A stretch of DNA of 64,000 nucleotides from Amycolatopsis nigrescens CSC17Ta-90 (GTDB lineage: Bacteria; Actinomycetota; Actinomycetes; Mycobacteriales; Pseudonocardiaceae), in contig NZ_ARVW01000001.1 in NCBI RefSeq assembly GCF_000384315.1, forward strand, positions 7,733,001 through 7,797,000, read 5' to 3'. The notes under the pieces were generated by a model that did not search any database, was not told where the DNA came from, and saw only the letters and a list, made by a program, of their open reading frames with translations. Made by a program: the position numbers and the translations under genes. Position 1 is the first letter of the stretch; every line of letters begins with the position of its first letter. Shown piece by piece: positions 36,817 through 45,100 of this stretch.

Positions 36817-37305
36817 TTACCCGGTCGACGATTCCATGGAGACGTTCCGGGCCAGGCCGTAGACGTCCTCGGTGACCGCGTGGGGCACGAACGGCGCGAC
36901 TTCGCCGGCGCGCCACGTCCAGAACTCCACGACGTGATCGTTGGGATCGCTGAGGTAGGCCGACCGGGCGCGGCGGCCGTCGTCCGCCTCGAAGAGGACC
37001 TCGTCGACGGTGCCGCCGCGTGCGCGCAGCCCGCGGACCAGCTCGTCGTAGTCGGATTCTTCGACGTACATCGCGTAGTGCACGTGTACACCGGGCCTGG
37101 CTCGGGCGATGCCGAGGCCGGGCAGGGCCAGGCCGATCCTGGTACCGCCGGCCAGCACCCACACCACCCACGGTGTACCGCCGATGCTCCAGCGGTCGAG
37201 CACCTCGAAGCCGAGCACGCCGGTGTAGAAGCTCTCGGCCTCGCCGAGGTCGCGTACCTCCAGCATCAGTTCGTTGACCCCGGTGGTGGGTGGTGTCACA
37301 GCCAT
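36817..37305 (-). CDS. VOC (glyoxalase-like) superfamily protein
   Basis: This 162-residue protein has two VOC beta-alpha-beta modules. The first begins VNELMLEVRDLGEAESFYTG and the second holds HVHYAMYVEESDYDELV and YLSDPNDHVVEFW. The ligand His/Glu pattern (HYAMY and VVEFW) suggests a metal site, but whether it acts as lyase, dioxygenase or binding protein is open. ATG 37305 follows GGAGGGATCTC. Its upstream region is strikingly A/T-rich (CTATATAG at 37329-37336 and related steps). It is followed by 180 bp without a recognisable gene before the subtilase terminator. Confidence 0.82.
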   Translation of the reverse strand: MAVTPPTTGVNELMLEVRDLGEAESFYTGVLGFEVLDRWSIGGTPWVVWVLAGGTRIGLALPGLGIARARPGVHVHYAMYVEESDYDELVRGLRARGGTVDEVLFEADDGRRARSAYLSDPNDHVVEFWTWRAGEVAPFVPHAVTEDVYGLARNVSMESSTG

Positions 37306-37395
37306 GAGATCCCTCCAGCGTCATATCTCTATATAGTGCATTACCGATATTCTAATATTGGAGGCTACCTATATACGGGGCTCAGGGGCAAGGGG

Positions 37396-37470
37396 TCAGC
37401 GCACGAGGCGGAAGAAGGTGTGCAGCTCGTCGACGAACAGGTGCGGCTGCTCGAACGCGGCGAAGTGGCC
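37396..37470 (-). pseudogene. C-terminal tail of an alpha/beta hydrolase (epoxide hydrolase type)
   Basis: The minus strand reads DGGHFAAFEQPHLFVDELHT and then FFRLVR before the TGA at 37396-37398. This is the typical last block of epoxide-hydrolase-like alpha/beta hydrolases, with the catalytic His in GGHFAAFEQP. The rest of the gene is absent; upstream DNA belongs to the DinB gene. About 25 codons remain. It is a deletion scar and cannot be functional. Confidence 0.55.
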
Positions 37471-37500
37471 GCCATCTAGTGGCTCAGGCGATGACTCAGC

Positions 37501-38229
37501 TCATGAGCCCGATGCGGACTCCTGACGCGACATTTTGTCCAGGTCGCGTTTGCAGAACCCGTGGTGAGCCCATTCCTCGTTGAGCACGGTACCGAGGCAT
37601 TGCCGCACTGCCCGCCCCTTGGCGTACGGGGGCCATCTGTCGTCGTCGGGCACCGGCGCGGTCTGCGCGAGCTGATCAGGCGTGACCTCGGCCAGCCACG
37701 TCTCGATCCTCGAAGCCTGCCGGTTGCGCACGGTGAGCACCTCGTCGAGGCTCGGTTGGGCGGACGGGTCGAGCTCGTTCTCCTGGTCCATGACGAACGG
37801 TGGACCCAGTCCCATGGCCGTGAACGGCTCGGTGAGCCCGAGCACGCAGCGCCGGAACCAGGAGTCGTGCACGAAGACAAGGTGACGGAGGGTTTCGACC
37901 ATCGACCACTCGCCGTCGACGCCGTGATGCTCGCTGTTCTCGGGCATGGACCGGACGCGCTCGGTGGTCGCCGCCCAGTCTTCCCGCAGTTGCCGCCAGG
38001 CCTGTCGCAGGTCGGCCGGTTCATCGGAGCGGATCAGCAACCGCACCGGGTGGCGGCGGTCGAGCTCCGACTCGACGTACGACATGACCTCGACCCCGTT
38101 GACCACGAGATTGGTGACCAGGCCGTCGATCTCAACGTCCTGCATGACCACGCCGACCAGTCGGGCTCTGCTCAGGTCGCACTCGCGGAACTCCGCGCCG
38201 GTGAGGTCCTCGTCGTCGAAGCGTCGCAT
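37501..38229 (-). CDS. DinB-like protein with short pentapeptide-type N-terminus
   Basis: Residues 1-45 of this 242-residue protein have the pentapeptide-repeat rhythm (FDDEDLTGAEFRECDLSRAR). The remainder is a DinB/MDMPI-like four-helix bundle, with WSMVETLRHLVFVHDSWFRR in the middle and EEWAHHGFCKRDLDKM near the end. His residues in these helices could bind a metal as in DinB and mycothiol-dependent isomerases. The fusion is known in actinobacteria, but its substrate is not. ATG 38229 has no strong ribosome site. The C-terminus lies next to the hydrolase remnant. Confidence 0.78.
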   Translation of the reverse strand: MRRFDDEDLTGAEFRECDLSRARLVGVVMQDVEIDGLVTNLVVNGVEVMSYVESELDRRHPVRLLIRSDEPADLRQAWRQLREDWAATTERVRSMPENSEHHGVDGEWSMVETLRHLVFVHDSWFRRCVLGLTEPFTAMGLGPPFVMDQENELDPSAQPSLDEVLTVRNRQASRIETWLAEVTPDQLAQTAPVPDDDRWPPYAKGRAVRQCLGTVLNEEWAHHGFCKRDLDKMSRQESASGS

Positions 38230-38244
38230 GCGGACAGACTAGGC

Positions 38245-38596
38245 GGCATCGCACCCGCAATGCGCGACTTTGCCGCGTGGAGTACGCCGTCGGGGCCGTC
38301 GTAGGTGGTGAGGCAGTGGTCGAAGTCGGCGCGCCATTCCGCTGGGGCGAAGGGGAAGTCGCTGCTGTAGAGGATGTGGCCGGGTTCGGCGAAGGCGAGC
38401 AGGGAAGGCAGGGCCGTGGGGGCTGGCGGACAGGCGGTGTCGAAGTAGAAGCGGCGTAGCCCGGCCATGGTGTCGAACGGGAAGCCCAGCAGCGGGCTCG
38501 GCAGGCCGGCCAGTTGCGGGATCGGTGGTTCGGTCGGGTGCGCGAAAACCACGGCGTCCCGCGAGTCCAGTTCCGTCCAGAGCGGCTCGTACGGCC
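38245..38596 (-). pseudogene. Broken amidohydrolase-2 (decarboxylase-type) gene
   Basis: The minus strand encodes YEPLWTELDSRDAVVFAHPT near its 5' end and RFYFDTACPP and ILYSSDFPFAPAEW further on. These are the middle and late blocks of ACMSD/6-methylsalicylate-decarboxylase-like amidohydrolases. The N-terminal half with the HxH metal site is missing, and the central block between the two FDT segments is deleted, probably by recombination at repeated TTCGACAC. The 5' edge coincides with the edge of the recombinase remnant at about 38590-38596, so one deletion fused the two. Confidence 0.68.
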
Positions 38597-39309
38597 GGGC
38601 ACGTCGTTCGATTCTGGCGTGCGGCACCGGATCGTGTGGTGCGCTCGGGTAAGCCGGCGCATCCGGCGGTCGTACCGGTGGAGGACTTCGTGCAAGCCCA
38701 GCTCAAGCGCAAGACCAAGGCCTCAGATGGCCTGCGAACAGCACGGAAGTCGGAGCGGGCCGGACACGCTCACGCCAGGTTCTCCCGCGCTGGCAACGCA
38801 TCCGCCCACGATCTACCTCCGTGAGGATCCACTGCGGGACGCGGTGAACGGGTGGCTCGGCACCCTGTTCGACCGTGACAACGTGGACCGGACCATTCGC
38901 GAGTTGGTCGGATCTCAGGGCGGCACCGGTCAACAGAGTGAGCACTGCCGGGCGCGCGAGCGGCTCGCCGACTCGGAGGCACGGCTCCGACGGTTTCAGG
39001 TTGCCATCGCGGCGGGTATCGACCTGACAGCCTGGTCAAAGCGATCAACCAAGCACAGGCCGAACGCGCGAACGCGCAAGCCGAACTGGACAACGCGCCG
39101 GCACCGAACACGCTGGGTGAGGCGGAGGTGTACGCCATGATCGACTCGCTCGGCGACGTCGGCGCGGCGCTGTCCGGCGCGAACTCGGAGAAGCTGGCCA
39201 ACCTCTACGGCGAGCTGCGGCTCGACCTGCGCTATGACCATGAAAGAGGCCGTCGATGTGACGGCCTATCCGCGGGTGAATAGTGTGTGTCCGAGGGGCG
39301 ACTTGCACA
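38591..39309 (+). pseudogene. C-terminal remnant of a large serine recombinase
   Basis: Frames in this stretch match, in order, the C-terminal half of the intact recombinase at 54893-56653. TAGHVVRFWRAAPDR matches AAGHVTRFRRAGSDR, KPAHPAVVPVEDF matches KPAHPAIVSVEDF, GSPAL is followed by YLREDPLRDAVNGWLG, and near the end KEAVDVTAYPRVNSVCPRG matches the intact end. The frame shifts several times and the resolvase domain is absent. Its end runs into a copy of the att core at 39285-39305, exactly as the intact gene runs into the tRNA. It is the fossil of an earlier related element. Confidence 0.8.
39285..39305. repeat. Left att-like copy of the 21-bp core
   Basis: GTGTGTCCGAGGGGCGACTTG here matches 56632-56652 at 20 of 21 positions (C for G at 39299). 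The match ends sharply on both sides. It lies at the end of the recombinase remnant, so it is best read as an att site left by, or re-used after, an earlier integration. Confidence 0.65.
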
Positions 39310-39444
39310 CTAACCACACGCCTCCGGATGGCCAACGGGGGATGCGTCGTTGGACTGTAGGGAGGTGTCGACGGTCTGAGATCTGTCGAGTAGGACGAGC
39401 ACCAGGTCCGATGGATTGTGCTTAGGCTGAGCGGCATGAGGCGG

Positions 39445-39813
39445 CTATCGTCGTGCTCGTCGCTTCCATGCCTTTCGAAGGCCCCAACCGGCAAGCCCGA
39501 CTCCGCCTGTGGCCGCGAGGACTATCCCTCCGCTGGCGACCAGGCCTAGCCTGAAATAGCTAGATACGGCGACCGCCGCAGTGAAGCAGCTCGTGACAAT
39601 CAGCCCCAGGCTCAGGATAATCAAACTGATCGCGGCTGCACTCGATTTCAGGAGTTTTTGGGCGTTGGTAGTCTTGCTAGCGTCAGAAACTAGATGATCG
39701 AGAAGCTCGAGTACGGACGTTGCGGGGGGCGCTGGTGGAGGTCGAATACCGGTGTCGCTGGGTTCTTGCTCGTCAGATGCCGGTGGGACCGCCGCTGGCG
39801 GGTTCTCGGTCAT
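39445..39813 (-). CDS. Small membrane protein
   Basis: This 122-residue protein has a Pro-rich N-terminus (about 35 residues) and a soluble helix (SVLELLDHLVSDASK). Two membrane helices follow (about 58-82 and 88-112), and the end is basic (KAWKRRARR). No family recognised. ATG 39813 is the only sensible start. It is the first gene inside the left border and may be transcribed separately, since the DndB-like gene lies more than 200 bp upstream on the same strand. Confidence 0.55.
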   Translation of the reverse strand: MTENPPAAVPPASDEQEPSDTGIRPPPAPPATSVLELLDHLVSDASKTTNAQKLLKSSAAAISLIILSLGLIVTSCFTAAVAVSSYFRLGLVASGGIVLAATGGVGLAGWGLRKAWKRRARR

Positions 39814-40029
39814 CGTGTGTCTCCTTGGCCAGGCTCACGGCTCGTTAGGCTGATCGGGGTGGTGTGTCTCCAGCCGGATCCAGCGATCGTCTTTTGGGAC
39901 GATGACAGTCACGCCACCATGGCGGAGACGGTTAAGGAGGTCCGGTCGGGGCCGCGACGACACGAGGACGGCATGGTTTTCGGCATCGGCTTGCATTGGT
40001 CGGCCTGATCACGAGTTGGTACGCGAGCG

Positions 40030-41544
40030 TTAGAGGTTCTCGGTGAGTGGTTCGGGTTCGTGTTTGGTGAGATCTTTCCAGGTTTCCGAAAGGATCTTGT
40101 TCTCGACCTGGCTGATGTGGGCTGGCGTGTTGGACGCGGCCGCAACGACAACGACCTCACCAGTGGTCTTGAGCTTCACCGTTTTCTTCATGCCGTTCTT
40201 CTCCTGCAGGAAGCCAGTGATTTGGATCCAGTGCTTGCGGTCGCGCCGCCAATCGATCTCGGCGAGACGCCGTTTGAGCTCTTCGAAGGGGATCTTTGGA
40301 GATGGCGGCGTCAGTTCGGCCACGGCGTCAGCGAACTTCTTCTCGAGGTCCTCGATCGTGTCGTGATCGGTTGTCTGCTCCTGCACCATCACGTCCATGA
40401 TCGGGCCGAGTTTGTGGCGCCGTGCCTGGTTGTAGGCGAGCGCAAGGGCCTTGAGAGCGAAAGCCCAGCCGTGGACGTATAACCGCCGGTAGGTGTCGGG
40501 CTGCTTAGTATCGCGCCAGACGTCGCCGAACATTTCCTCCAGCATCTGGAGGAACTCGCGGCAGTACGGCAGGACGAACGGGACGTGATGATGCTTGAGG
40601 TGCTCGCGCTTACGGTTGCCGTGCGAGATCACATTGAGTAGCATCTGGTCGAGCGTAGACGCATCGACAATATTCTGAACTGCGGTGAGCGTCGCGCCCG
40701 TGCTGCGGCCATCTGCGACGCGACCATTGAAAATGGTCCCCTTGATCGCCCCATTTCGCAGCTTGGAGAGAGCGGACGAACTATCGTAGGTCGCCACCAG
40801 GTTGGCGTTCTTCTTTGTACCGCGACCGTTGCGGTCTGCGAAACTCTGAGCCGCCGCATCGACACCGACTTTGAGTTCGATCTCGAGGGTCACAAAGAAG
40901 GTGTCGAGAGCGCCCTTCTTGCGCGCGATCCCACTTTGGGCAGCCTCAAATAGAGCAGCCGTCTGGGTTTGTCCGTCGGCCTGCATGACCGGCCGCTTGG
41001 GCAAGTAGATGTCGCCGTAGAGAGCAGCCGGGTTCGCCTCATCGAAGGCGACAAAAATAGGCTGCGGGTCCTCCTCGAACTCCTCGACGGACTGCCACCC
41101 GGTAATGGTCGGCAGGTACGCGACGCGTTCGCCGCGAACGGCCTCAAGGATATAGCGCCGGAAGTCGCCGCGGTTGGTTGCCTTGGCACCCCGGAAGTCG
41201 CTCTGCGTCTTCTCGTGAGCTGCCCTCATGCCGATGGCTTCGTAGTCAACCGCGCGCGGAGGGTCGGACGGATTATATTTCACGATGTCAGTGAACTGGA
41301 GTAGACTGGGGTGGAGCGAGACGCAGATGCGGTAGCCCCCCTCTGCACCCTTCAGGCACAGCATGCCACGCATGACGTGCCGTTTTTCGGTCTCGTGCTG
41401 GAAACGGTAACAGCGGTTTTCGAAGTTGTCGCGCGCCTCCTCGTTCGAACTGACGCGGACGATTCGTAGGCCTCCATAGGTCTGATCCTCAGGGATGTCG
41501 GCGGTGCTGATCAGCCTTTGTTGGGCGATAAACGGGGTGCTCAC
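40030..41544 (-). CDS. DndB/DGQHR-domain-like protein
   Basis: This 504-residue protein resembles DndB and other DGQHR-domain proteins. It has DGQTQ at 190-194 in QADGQTQTAALFEA, and FADRNGRGTKKNAN at 235-248. DndB is the regulator of the Dnd DNA phosphorothioation system, but related proteins occur without it. No dndA, C, D or E is in the window, so this is an orphan. GTG 41544 has AGGAG upstream. A short ORF ends 11 bp before it, suggesting coupling. Base composition is lower in GC than the chromosomal genes, as expected for cargo. Confidence 0.75.
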   Translation of the reverse strand: MSTPFIAQQRLISTADIPEDQTYGGLRIVRVSSNEEARDNFENRCYRFQHETEKRHVMRGMLCLKGAEGGYRICVSLHPSLLQFTDIVKYNPSDPPRAVDYEAIGMRAAHEKTQSDFRGAKATNRGDFRRYILEAVRGERVAYLPTITGWQSVEEFEEDPQPIFVAFDEANPAALYGDIYLPKRPVMQADGQTQTAALFEAAQSGIARKKGALDTFFVTLEIELKVGVDAAAQSFADRNGRGTKKNANLVATYDSSSALSKLRNGAIKGTIFNGRVADGRSTGATLTAVQNIVDASTLDQMLLNVISHGNRKREHLKHHHVPFVLPYCREFLQMLEEMFGDVWRDTKQPDTYRRLYVHGWAFALKALALAYNQARRHKLGPIMDVMVQEQTTDHDTIEDLEKKFADAVAELTPPSPKIPFEELKRRLAEIDWRRDRKHWIQITGFLQEKNGMKKTVKLKTTGEVVVVAAASNTPAHISQVENKILSETWKDLTKHEPEPLTENL

Positions 41545-41555
41545 GACTAGTTCTC

Positions 41556-41846
41556 CTATTGATTGAAGTCAGGCGTGCCGGTGCCCGTGGATGTCGAGTC
41601 GGGAGCGAGAATTGGGGAATCGTGATGCATGCCGACGCAGATCTTGAAGCCCCACTGACGAGTGACGTTGCCACGCTCGATCGTGCGCGTGTCCGCGCGG
41701 GCCGCTTTACCTGCATAACTGCGCTTCCGCACGACGAGCAACTCGCCCTGACGATGCTGCCGGAGTTCCAAGGCGTAGCAGTCGCAGACCCGGCTCGCGC
41801 CCGTAGGGGGTCGCCGTCTTCCATTGTTCCCCACTCTCGACGACAA
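41556..41846 (-). CDS. Hypothetical protein preceding the DndB-like gene
   Basis: This 96-residue frame has good codon use from about residue 14 (GASRVCDCYALELRQHRQGE). Its TAG lies just before the ribosome site of the DndB-like gene, as in a coupled operon. It starts with TTG at 41846, because an in-frame stop lies shortly upstream. A second frame over its 5' end (VVESGEQWKTATPYG) also looks coding, so a frameshift may have broken a longer gene. No family recognised. Confidence 0.38.
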   Translation of the reverse strand: MSSRVGNNGRRRPPTGASRVCDCYALELRQHRQGELLVVRKRSYAGKAARADTRTIERGNVTRQWGFKICVGMHHDSPILAPDSTSTGTGTPDFNQ

Positions 41847-42167
41847 GCTTAGATCGCCGAGACCTTATCGGCACTCTCCGCGTCCTGCAAGTCCATCTCC
41901 GAGATTGAGGCACGCGGCAGCGCATTGAAGATCATCACGCCGGATCGACACCGGCCTGATCTTCGACGTCACCTACGACAAGGCCACCAGATCAAGTCGA
42001 GATGAAGGGCGCATCAACGACGCGTGAAGCTGTCCGGGCGTCGGCCAACTCGGAGACTCTTCCCAAGGCGTGCTCCGACAGTGCGGCTCGCAGTGCTCAT
42101 CCAGTTCGCACCGTTACCGTCTCTGTGGCTCTGAAGATGGCGTTGTGGTCGTCAGGTTCTGCATAGT

Positions 42168-42410
42168 TCATGCCCCAGTCGAGCAAATGATCTGGGGCAT
42201 CGGCAGTTCGCTGGTCGGGCGCGGCGAGCGCTGGAGGCAGATCAAGCACGGCATCCCAACCGGGCGCTCCAACAGTTCAAGCTCACCCGGGCTAAACGTG
42301 ACGTCGCAGTACGCGGTCAAGCGCTCCGGCATGGTGACGTCGGCCGCCAGTGGGAACACGTGGACGACGCGGCATGTCCCCCACCGTACCGGGCAGCCGG
42401 CAACGGGCAC
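42168..42410 (-). CDS. Small CxxC protein, paralogue of 47030-47554
   Basis: This 80-residue ORF shares the pattern of the N-terminal half of the protein at 47030-47554: CRVVHVFPLAADVTMPERL against RVVHLFPVPTDEPIPEEL, and PCLICLQR against PCEVCLSR. It lacks the long helical C-terminus of its relative, so it is either a short form or truncated. GTG 42410 is set by the alignment; the ribosome site is weak. Like its relative it lies downstream of a CGH-motif ORF. Function unknown; the CxxC and upstream Cys suggest metal binding. Confidence 0.5.
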   Translation of the reverse strand: MPVAGCPVRWGTCRVVHVFPLAADVTMPERLTAYCDVTFSPGELELLERPVGMPCLICLQRSPRPTSELPMPQIICSTGA

Positions 42411-42596
42411 GCGATGATCAGCCTGGTCACCATTGCTCGCTCCGCAGGTCGTGGCGTCCGGCGAGGACGGGCGTGGTCGGGGCGCTGCCCGCCCCCGCCG
42501 GAGTCTGGGACCCGCGAGCGCGAGACGTGCGGGCGCTACGCGACTGAGCCGATCCAAGCGCGCTGACCTACGGGACCGTGCGGGGAAAAGGCGACG

Positions 42597-42890
42597 TCAG
42601 CGTGACGGCCTGCGGCGCTGCGTCGGGCCAAGGCGCCGTTCGACGGCCGGCAGTGTGGTACGAGCTGCCAGGAACGCGCCGCAGCGGACGCAGGGCCGCC
42701 CGGGCGCGACGAGCATCGAAGTCGGCGGCACGACGTGCCCGCACAGTCCTTCGTCCCGGCCAACCGCGTCCCGCCAGCCTCGGGAGAACTCCTCATCGGC
42801 CACTGCATGGTCGCGGTCGTCAACCTCGCTACTGTGCCAGTTCACATACAGTCTGGCGCGGCCGGACCGCCGACTGGGGCGGTTCCGCAC
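42597..42890 (-). CDS. CGH-motif protein, paralogue of 47551-47976
   Basis: This 97-residue ORF matches the protein at 47551-47976 over its core: DDRDHAVADEEFSRG against DGLDHAVRDVSFARG, LCGHVV against ICGHVV, then PCVRCGAFL against RCPRCCVYL and finally RRPSR. CGH plus CxxC could bind zinc. GTG 42890 is chosen by alignment; no good ribosome site is present, so the gene may be degenerate. Together with the CxxC ORF downstream it is a second copy of the two-gene cassette at 47030-47976. Confidence 0.5.
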   Translation of the reverse strand: MRNRPSRRSGRARLYVNWHSSEVDDRDHAVADEEFSRGWRDAVGRDEGLCGHVVPPTSMLVAPGRPCVRCGAFLAARTTLPAVERRLGPTQRRRPSR

Positions 42891-42960
42891 TCGGTGCCGT
42901 CGATAGTCGTGTTCCTCGCGGCCGAGGTCGTCACCGACCTGCGCGACCAAGCTCGCCGAC
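42885..42960 (+). pseudogene. Fragment of a DUF2637-like membrane protein gene
   Basis: The plus strand reads HSVPSIVVFLAAEVVTDLRD, which matches HSVPPLVVFAAVEAITDLRD of the DUF2637 protein at 51786-52487 in 15 of 20 positions. Flanking sequence does not continue the similarity. It is a fossil of a second copy of the transfer module and lies antisense to the 5' end of the CGH-motif ORF. Confidence 0.6.
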
Positions 42961-43439
42961 GCCGCTCAGCGTACACACGGGAATGCCACCAACGTGCATG
43001 AACTGCAGCCGTCTACCCGTGAACGACCTGCGCGGCGGCTGTTTGCCGACTACCCCGCCCGATGTGAGCATGACGCCGACGTGGGTTCGGGCGTGTCGAA
43101 TGCAAAATGCGGCATTCCCTGATTCTACAAGCCACTGGCACGGCCCCCACAGCCTTAATATGCCGACCTCCGAGCCAGTCCGCGCTGAGCGTACAATGCA
43201 CCCTCACAACCGCCGAAGGTACACGGCAGTTTGGCAACGGCAATGAAAAGCCGAGACCAGTTCGGAGCACAGCATTGTGCCCACCGCCTGGCTGCACACT
43301 CCAAGCTTGGTCATGTCAGCACGACCAACGCGAATCTGCGCGATGAACGGGGACGACAGCGAGACGCAGCACGACACCGCTGGGGCTCACCTGTTGTCTA
43401 ACTGGACACCGCGACGGCCACCAGGGAGACCAGAGTTGC
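42961..43439. other. 479 bp without a recognisable gene
   Basis: Short frames occur on both strands but have no ribosome sites, no recognisable motifs and mixed codon use. The DUF2637 fragment borders it on the left, so it is probably decayed element DNA. Confidence 0.4.
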
Positions 43440-44858
43440 TCAGCGATTAAAGCGAGGGTTTTTGGCTACGAGCAGTACTCCCTTCACACTTGCAGGATCG
43501 TCCGTTTCGTACCAACGTACACTACAATTTCCGAGCCAATCGGCGATGTCTGTAGCTTGAGCGACATTTTCAGGTGTGTCCAGCAGTCGACCGACCCGGT
43601 CGTGCAGCACCGATGAACCTCGGGGGCCAGCGAGATGCTGCCGTAGACGTGTCCGCAGATTTCCCGTCGATCCTACGTAGATGATTATATCTCCCTCGAA
43701 TACGAGGTGAACACCAGAGGATCGAGGTGCTCCACTAACATTCTCGTATGTATAAGGCAGCGGCTCGGAAGATTGGGTCAGGACCTCTGAAGGATCAACT
43801 GGTGTCGATAGACTACTTGAACGCGCCCGGTCAACGCGCTCAGCGTCGTGAACGGACTCCTCTTGAATATCAACGCGAAGTACGTCGCGGGCGCGCATGA
43901 GTAAGCTCTCAGGCCGTAGCATGAACAACCGGACACCTGCATGTCGGCGTAGTTCCTCCGCAAGTTCGGGACGGGGTCCTCTCGTCTGACCGCGATCCCT
44001 GCGCCACCAATCGTCCTTGACATCGCCAGTGACAAGTAGGACATCACGATTGCGTTGGCCTGCTTCATCCAGGACCTGTTTCCAGACTAGGTAGTCGCCA
44101 GCAGCCAACTCGTCTACCTTGTTCTTGTCTTTGAATCCAGGAGGTTCGTCCGCTTGGATCCGACGTAAGGCCTCTTTGATTGCCTCCGCGCGGGTTTCAG
44201 CACTCATCGGACTACCCACCCGACCATTGAGCACTGGTTCCAGAGCCTGAAGAATGGGGTCGGTGTTTGTGTCCAGGGCTTGCTCTAGAGCCCCTTCGAC
44301 GATGAATCTCTTAATTGCTTCAGTGACGACACTGAACGCTAGATCGAGGTGGCGCTGCAACTCGTCGCGACGCTCCGCCGCCAGGGCGACCCGGTTACCC
44401 CAAGAGCGCAAAACATTGTTGGACTGCTGGAGATGCTCGATTAGTGCTTCAATAGTGTTGTCGCCGGTCTCCTGCAAATCTCGCAAGGCGGATTCCCGGC
44501 CACGCCAAAACTCGACCACGACCTGCTGAGGAACCCACAAACAATCACCCAACTTGGTGAGAACCGCAACAAGATCGGTTCGAGTCTGCGCGTTGTAACG
44601 ATACAGGTTCAACAGGACATTTGTGTCGAGCACGACCATCCCTTGAGTGAGCAGAGAATGGTAGTCCTCATCCGTCGGCGTTCGGAATCCTTCGAACCCG
44701 TCGTAGATGCCGCGCGGTTCGCCTGACGCCACCCTACTTGTTGCGGCAGCGACATCGCGTATGCCGCGCTTCACAGCATCCCACCCCTTAGGCTTGCCAG
44801 AGTCTCTTGACAGACTAGCAGTTGTCGACCACACCGCCATCGATTCGGGCAACCTCAT
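43440..44858 (-). CDS. PIN-like nuclease fused to a GIY-YIG domain
   Basis: This 472-residue protein has a PIN-like domain starting near residue 74, with MVVLDTNVLLNLYRY (Asp78), then QVVVEFWRGRESAL and LLVTGDVKDDWW, giving the expected acidic residues. Its entry FEGFRTPTDEDY is typical of the PIN_8 type. The C-terminal 100 residues look like GIY-YIG: GVHLVFEGDIIIYVGSTGNL followed by RTRLRQH. Two nuclease domains in one chain suggest a defence or toxin role. ATG 44858 overlaps the TGA of the truncated Mrr-like ORF as TGATG. The first 50 residues look unlike the family and may be an accidental extension. Confidence 0.75.
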   Translation of the reverse strand: MRLPESMAVWSTTASLSRDSGKPKGWDAVKRGIRDVAAATSRVASGEPRGIYDGFEGFRTPTDEDYHSLLTQGMVVLDTNVLLNLYRYNAQTRTDLVAVLTKLGDCLWVPQQVVVEFWRGRESALRDLQETGDNTIEALIEHLQQSNNVLRSWGNRVALAAERRDELQRHLDLAFSVVTEAIKRFIVEGALEQALDTNTDPILQALEPVLNGRVGSPMSAETRAEAIKEALRRIQADEPPGFKDKNKVDELAAGDYLVWKQVLDEAGQRNRDVLLVTGDVKDDWWRRDRGQTRGPRPELAEELRRHAGVRLFMLRPESLLMRARDVLRVDIQEESVHDAERVDRARSSSLSTPVDPSEVLTQSSEPLPYTYENVSGAPRSSGVHLVFEGDIIIYVGSTGNLRTRLRQHLAGPRGSSVLHDRVGRLLDTPENVAQATDIADWLGNCSVRWYETDDPASVKGVLLVAKNPRFNR

Positions 44859-45100
44859 CAATGTCGCGGAGCACAGATCGATAACCCGAGGGCCTGAAGG
44901 CTACTGGGTACGAGGGGTTCATTTTCAGGTGCATAGAACTGCCATGCTATGGCCTTACGGCGCACGAAGCCATCAAGCCCTCCATCGCCACCAGTCTTGT
45001 CGGGAACTGCAACAAAGTCGACGCCGTAGCGGAGACGTAGCAGCGTTCGAGAGTGATCCTCCCACTCGTAGGAGTCCCAGCCGCTGCCCTGTGTCACCAT
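44858..45100 (-). pseudogene. Truncated Mrr-like restriction endonuclease N-terminus
   Basis: This 80-residue ORF contains WEDHSRTLLRLRYG, then GGDGGLDGF and AWQFYAPENEPL. These are blocks from the start of PD-(D/E)XK restriction-like proteins of the Mrr type. Such proteins are normally several hundred residues long, and here the frame ends shortly after the last block. ATG 45100 is plausible. The stop overlaps the ATG of the PIN-GIY-YIG gene, so it may still serve as a leader. A functional short protein is possible but less likely than a 3' deletion. Confidence 0.5.

Noticed and set aside
40030..41544. A complete Dnd phosphorothioation system
   Set aside because: Only a DndB/DGQHR-like gene is present; no dndA, C, D or E could be recognised anywhere in the window.
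41849..41935. 28-codon minus-strand ORF (MIFNALPRASISEMDLQDAE...) that resembles a short peptide precursor
   Set aside because: It has no ribosome site and no modifying-enzyme gene nearby, and no core peptide pattern of a known lanthipeptide or lasso class. It may be the end of a decayed gene.
41925..42050. Plus-strand stretch reading GIDTGLIFDVTYDKATRSSR, possibly a gene remnant
   Set aside because: The stretch looks coding, but it is too short and matches no family I can name, so I did not annotate it.
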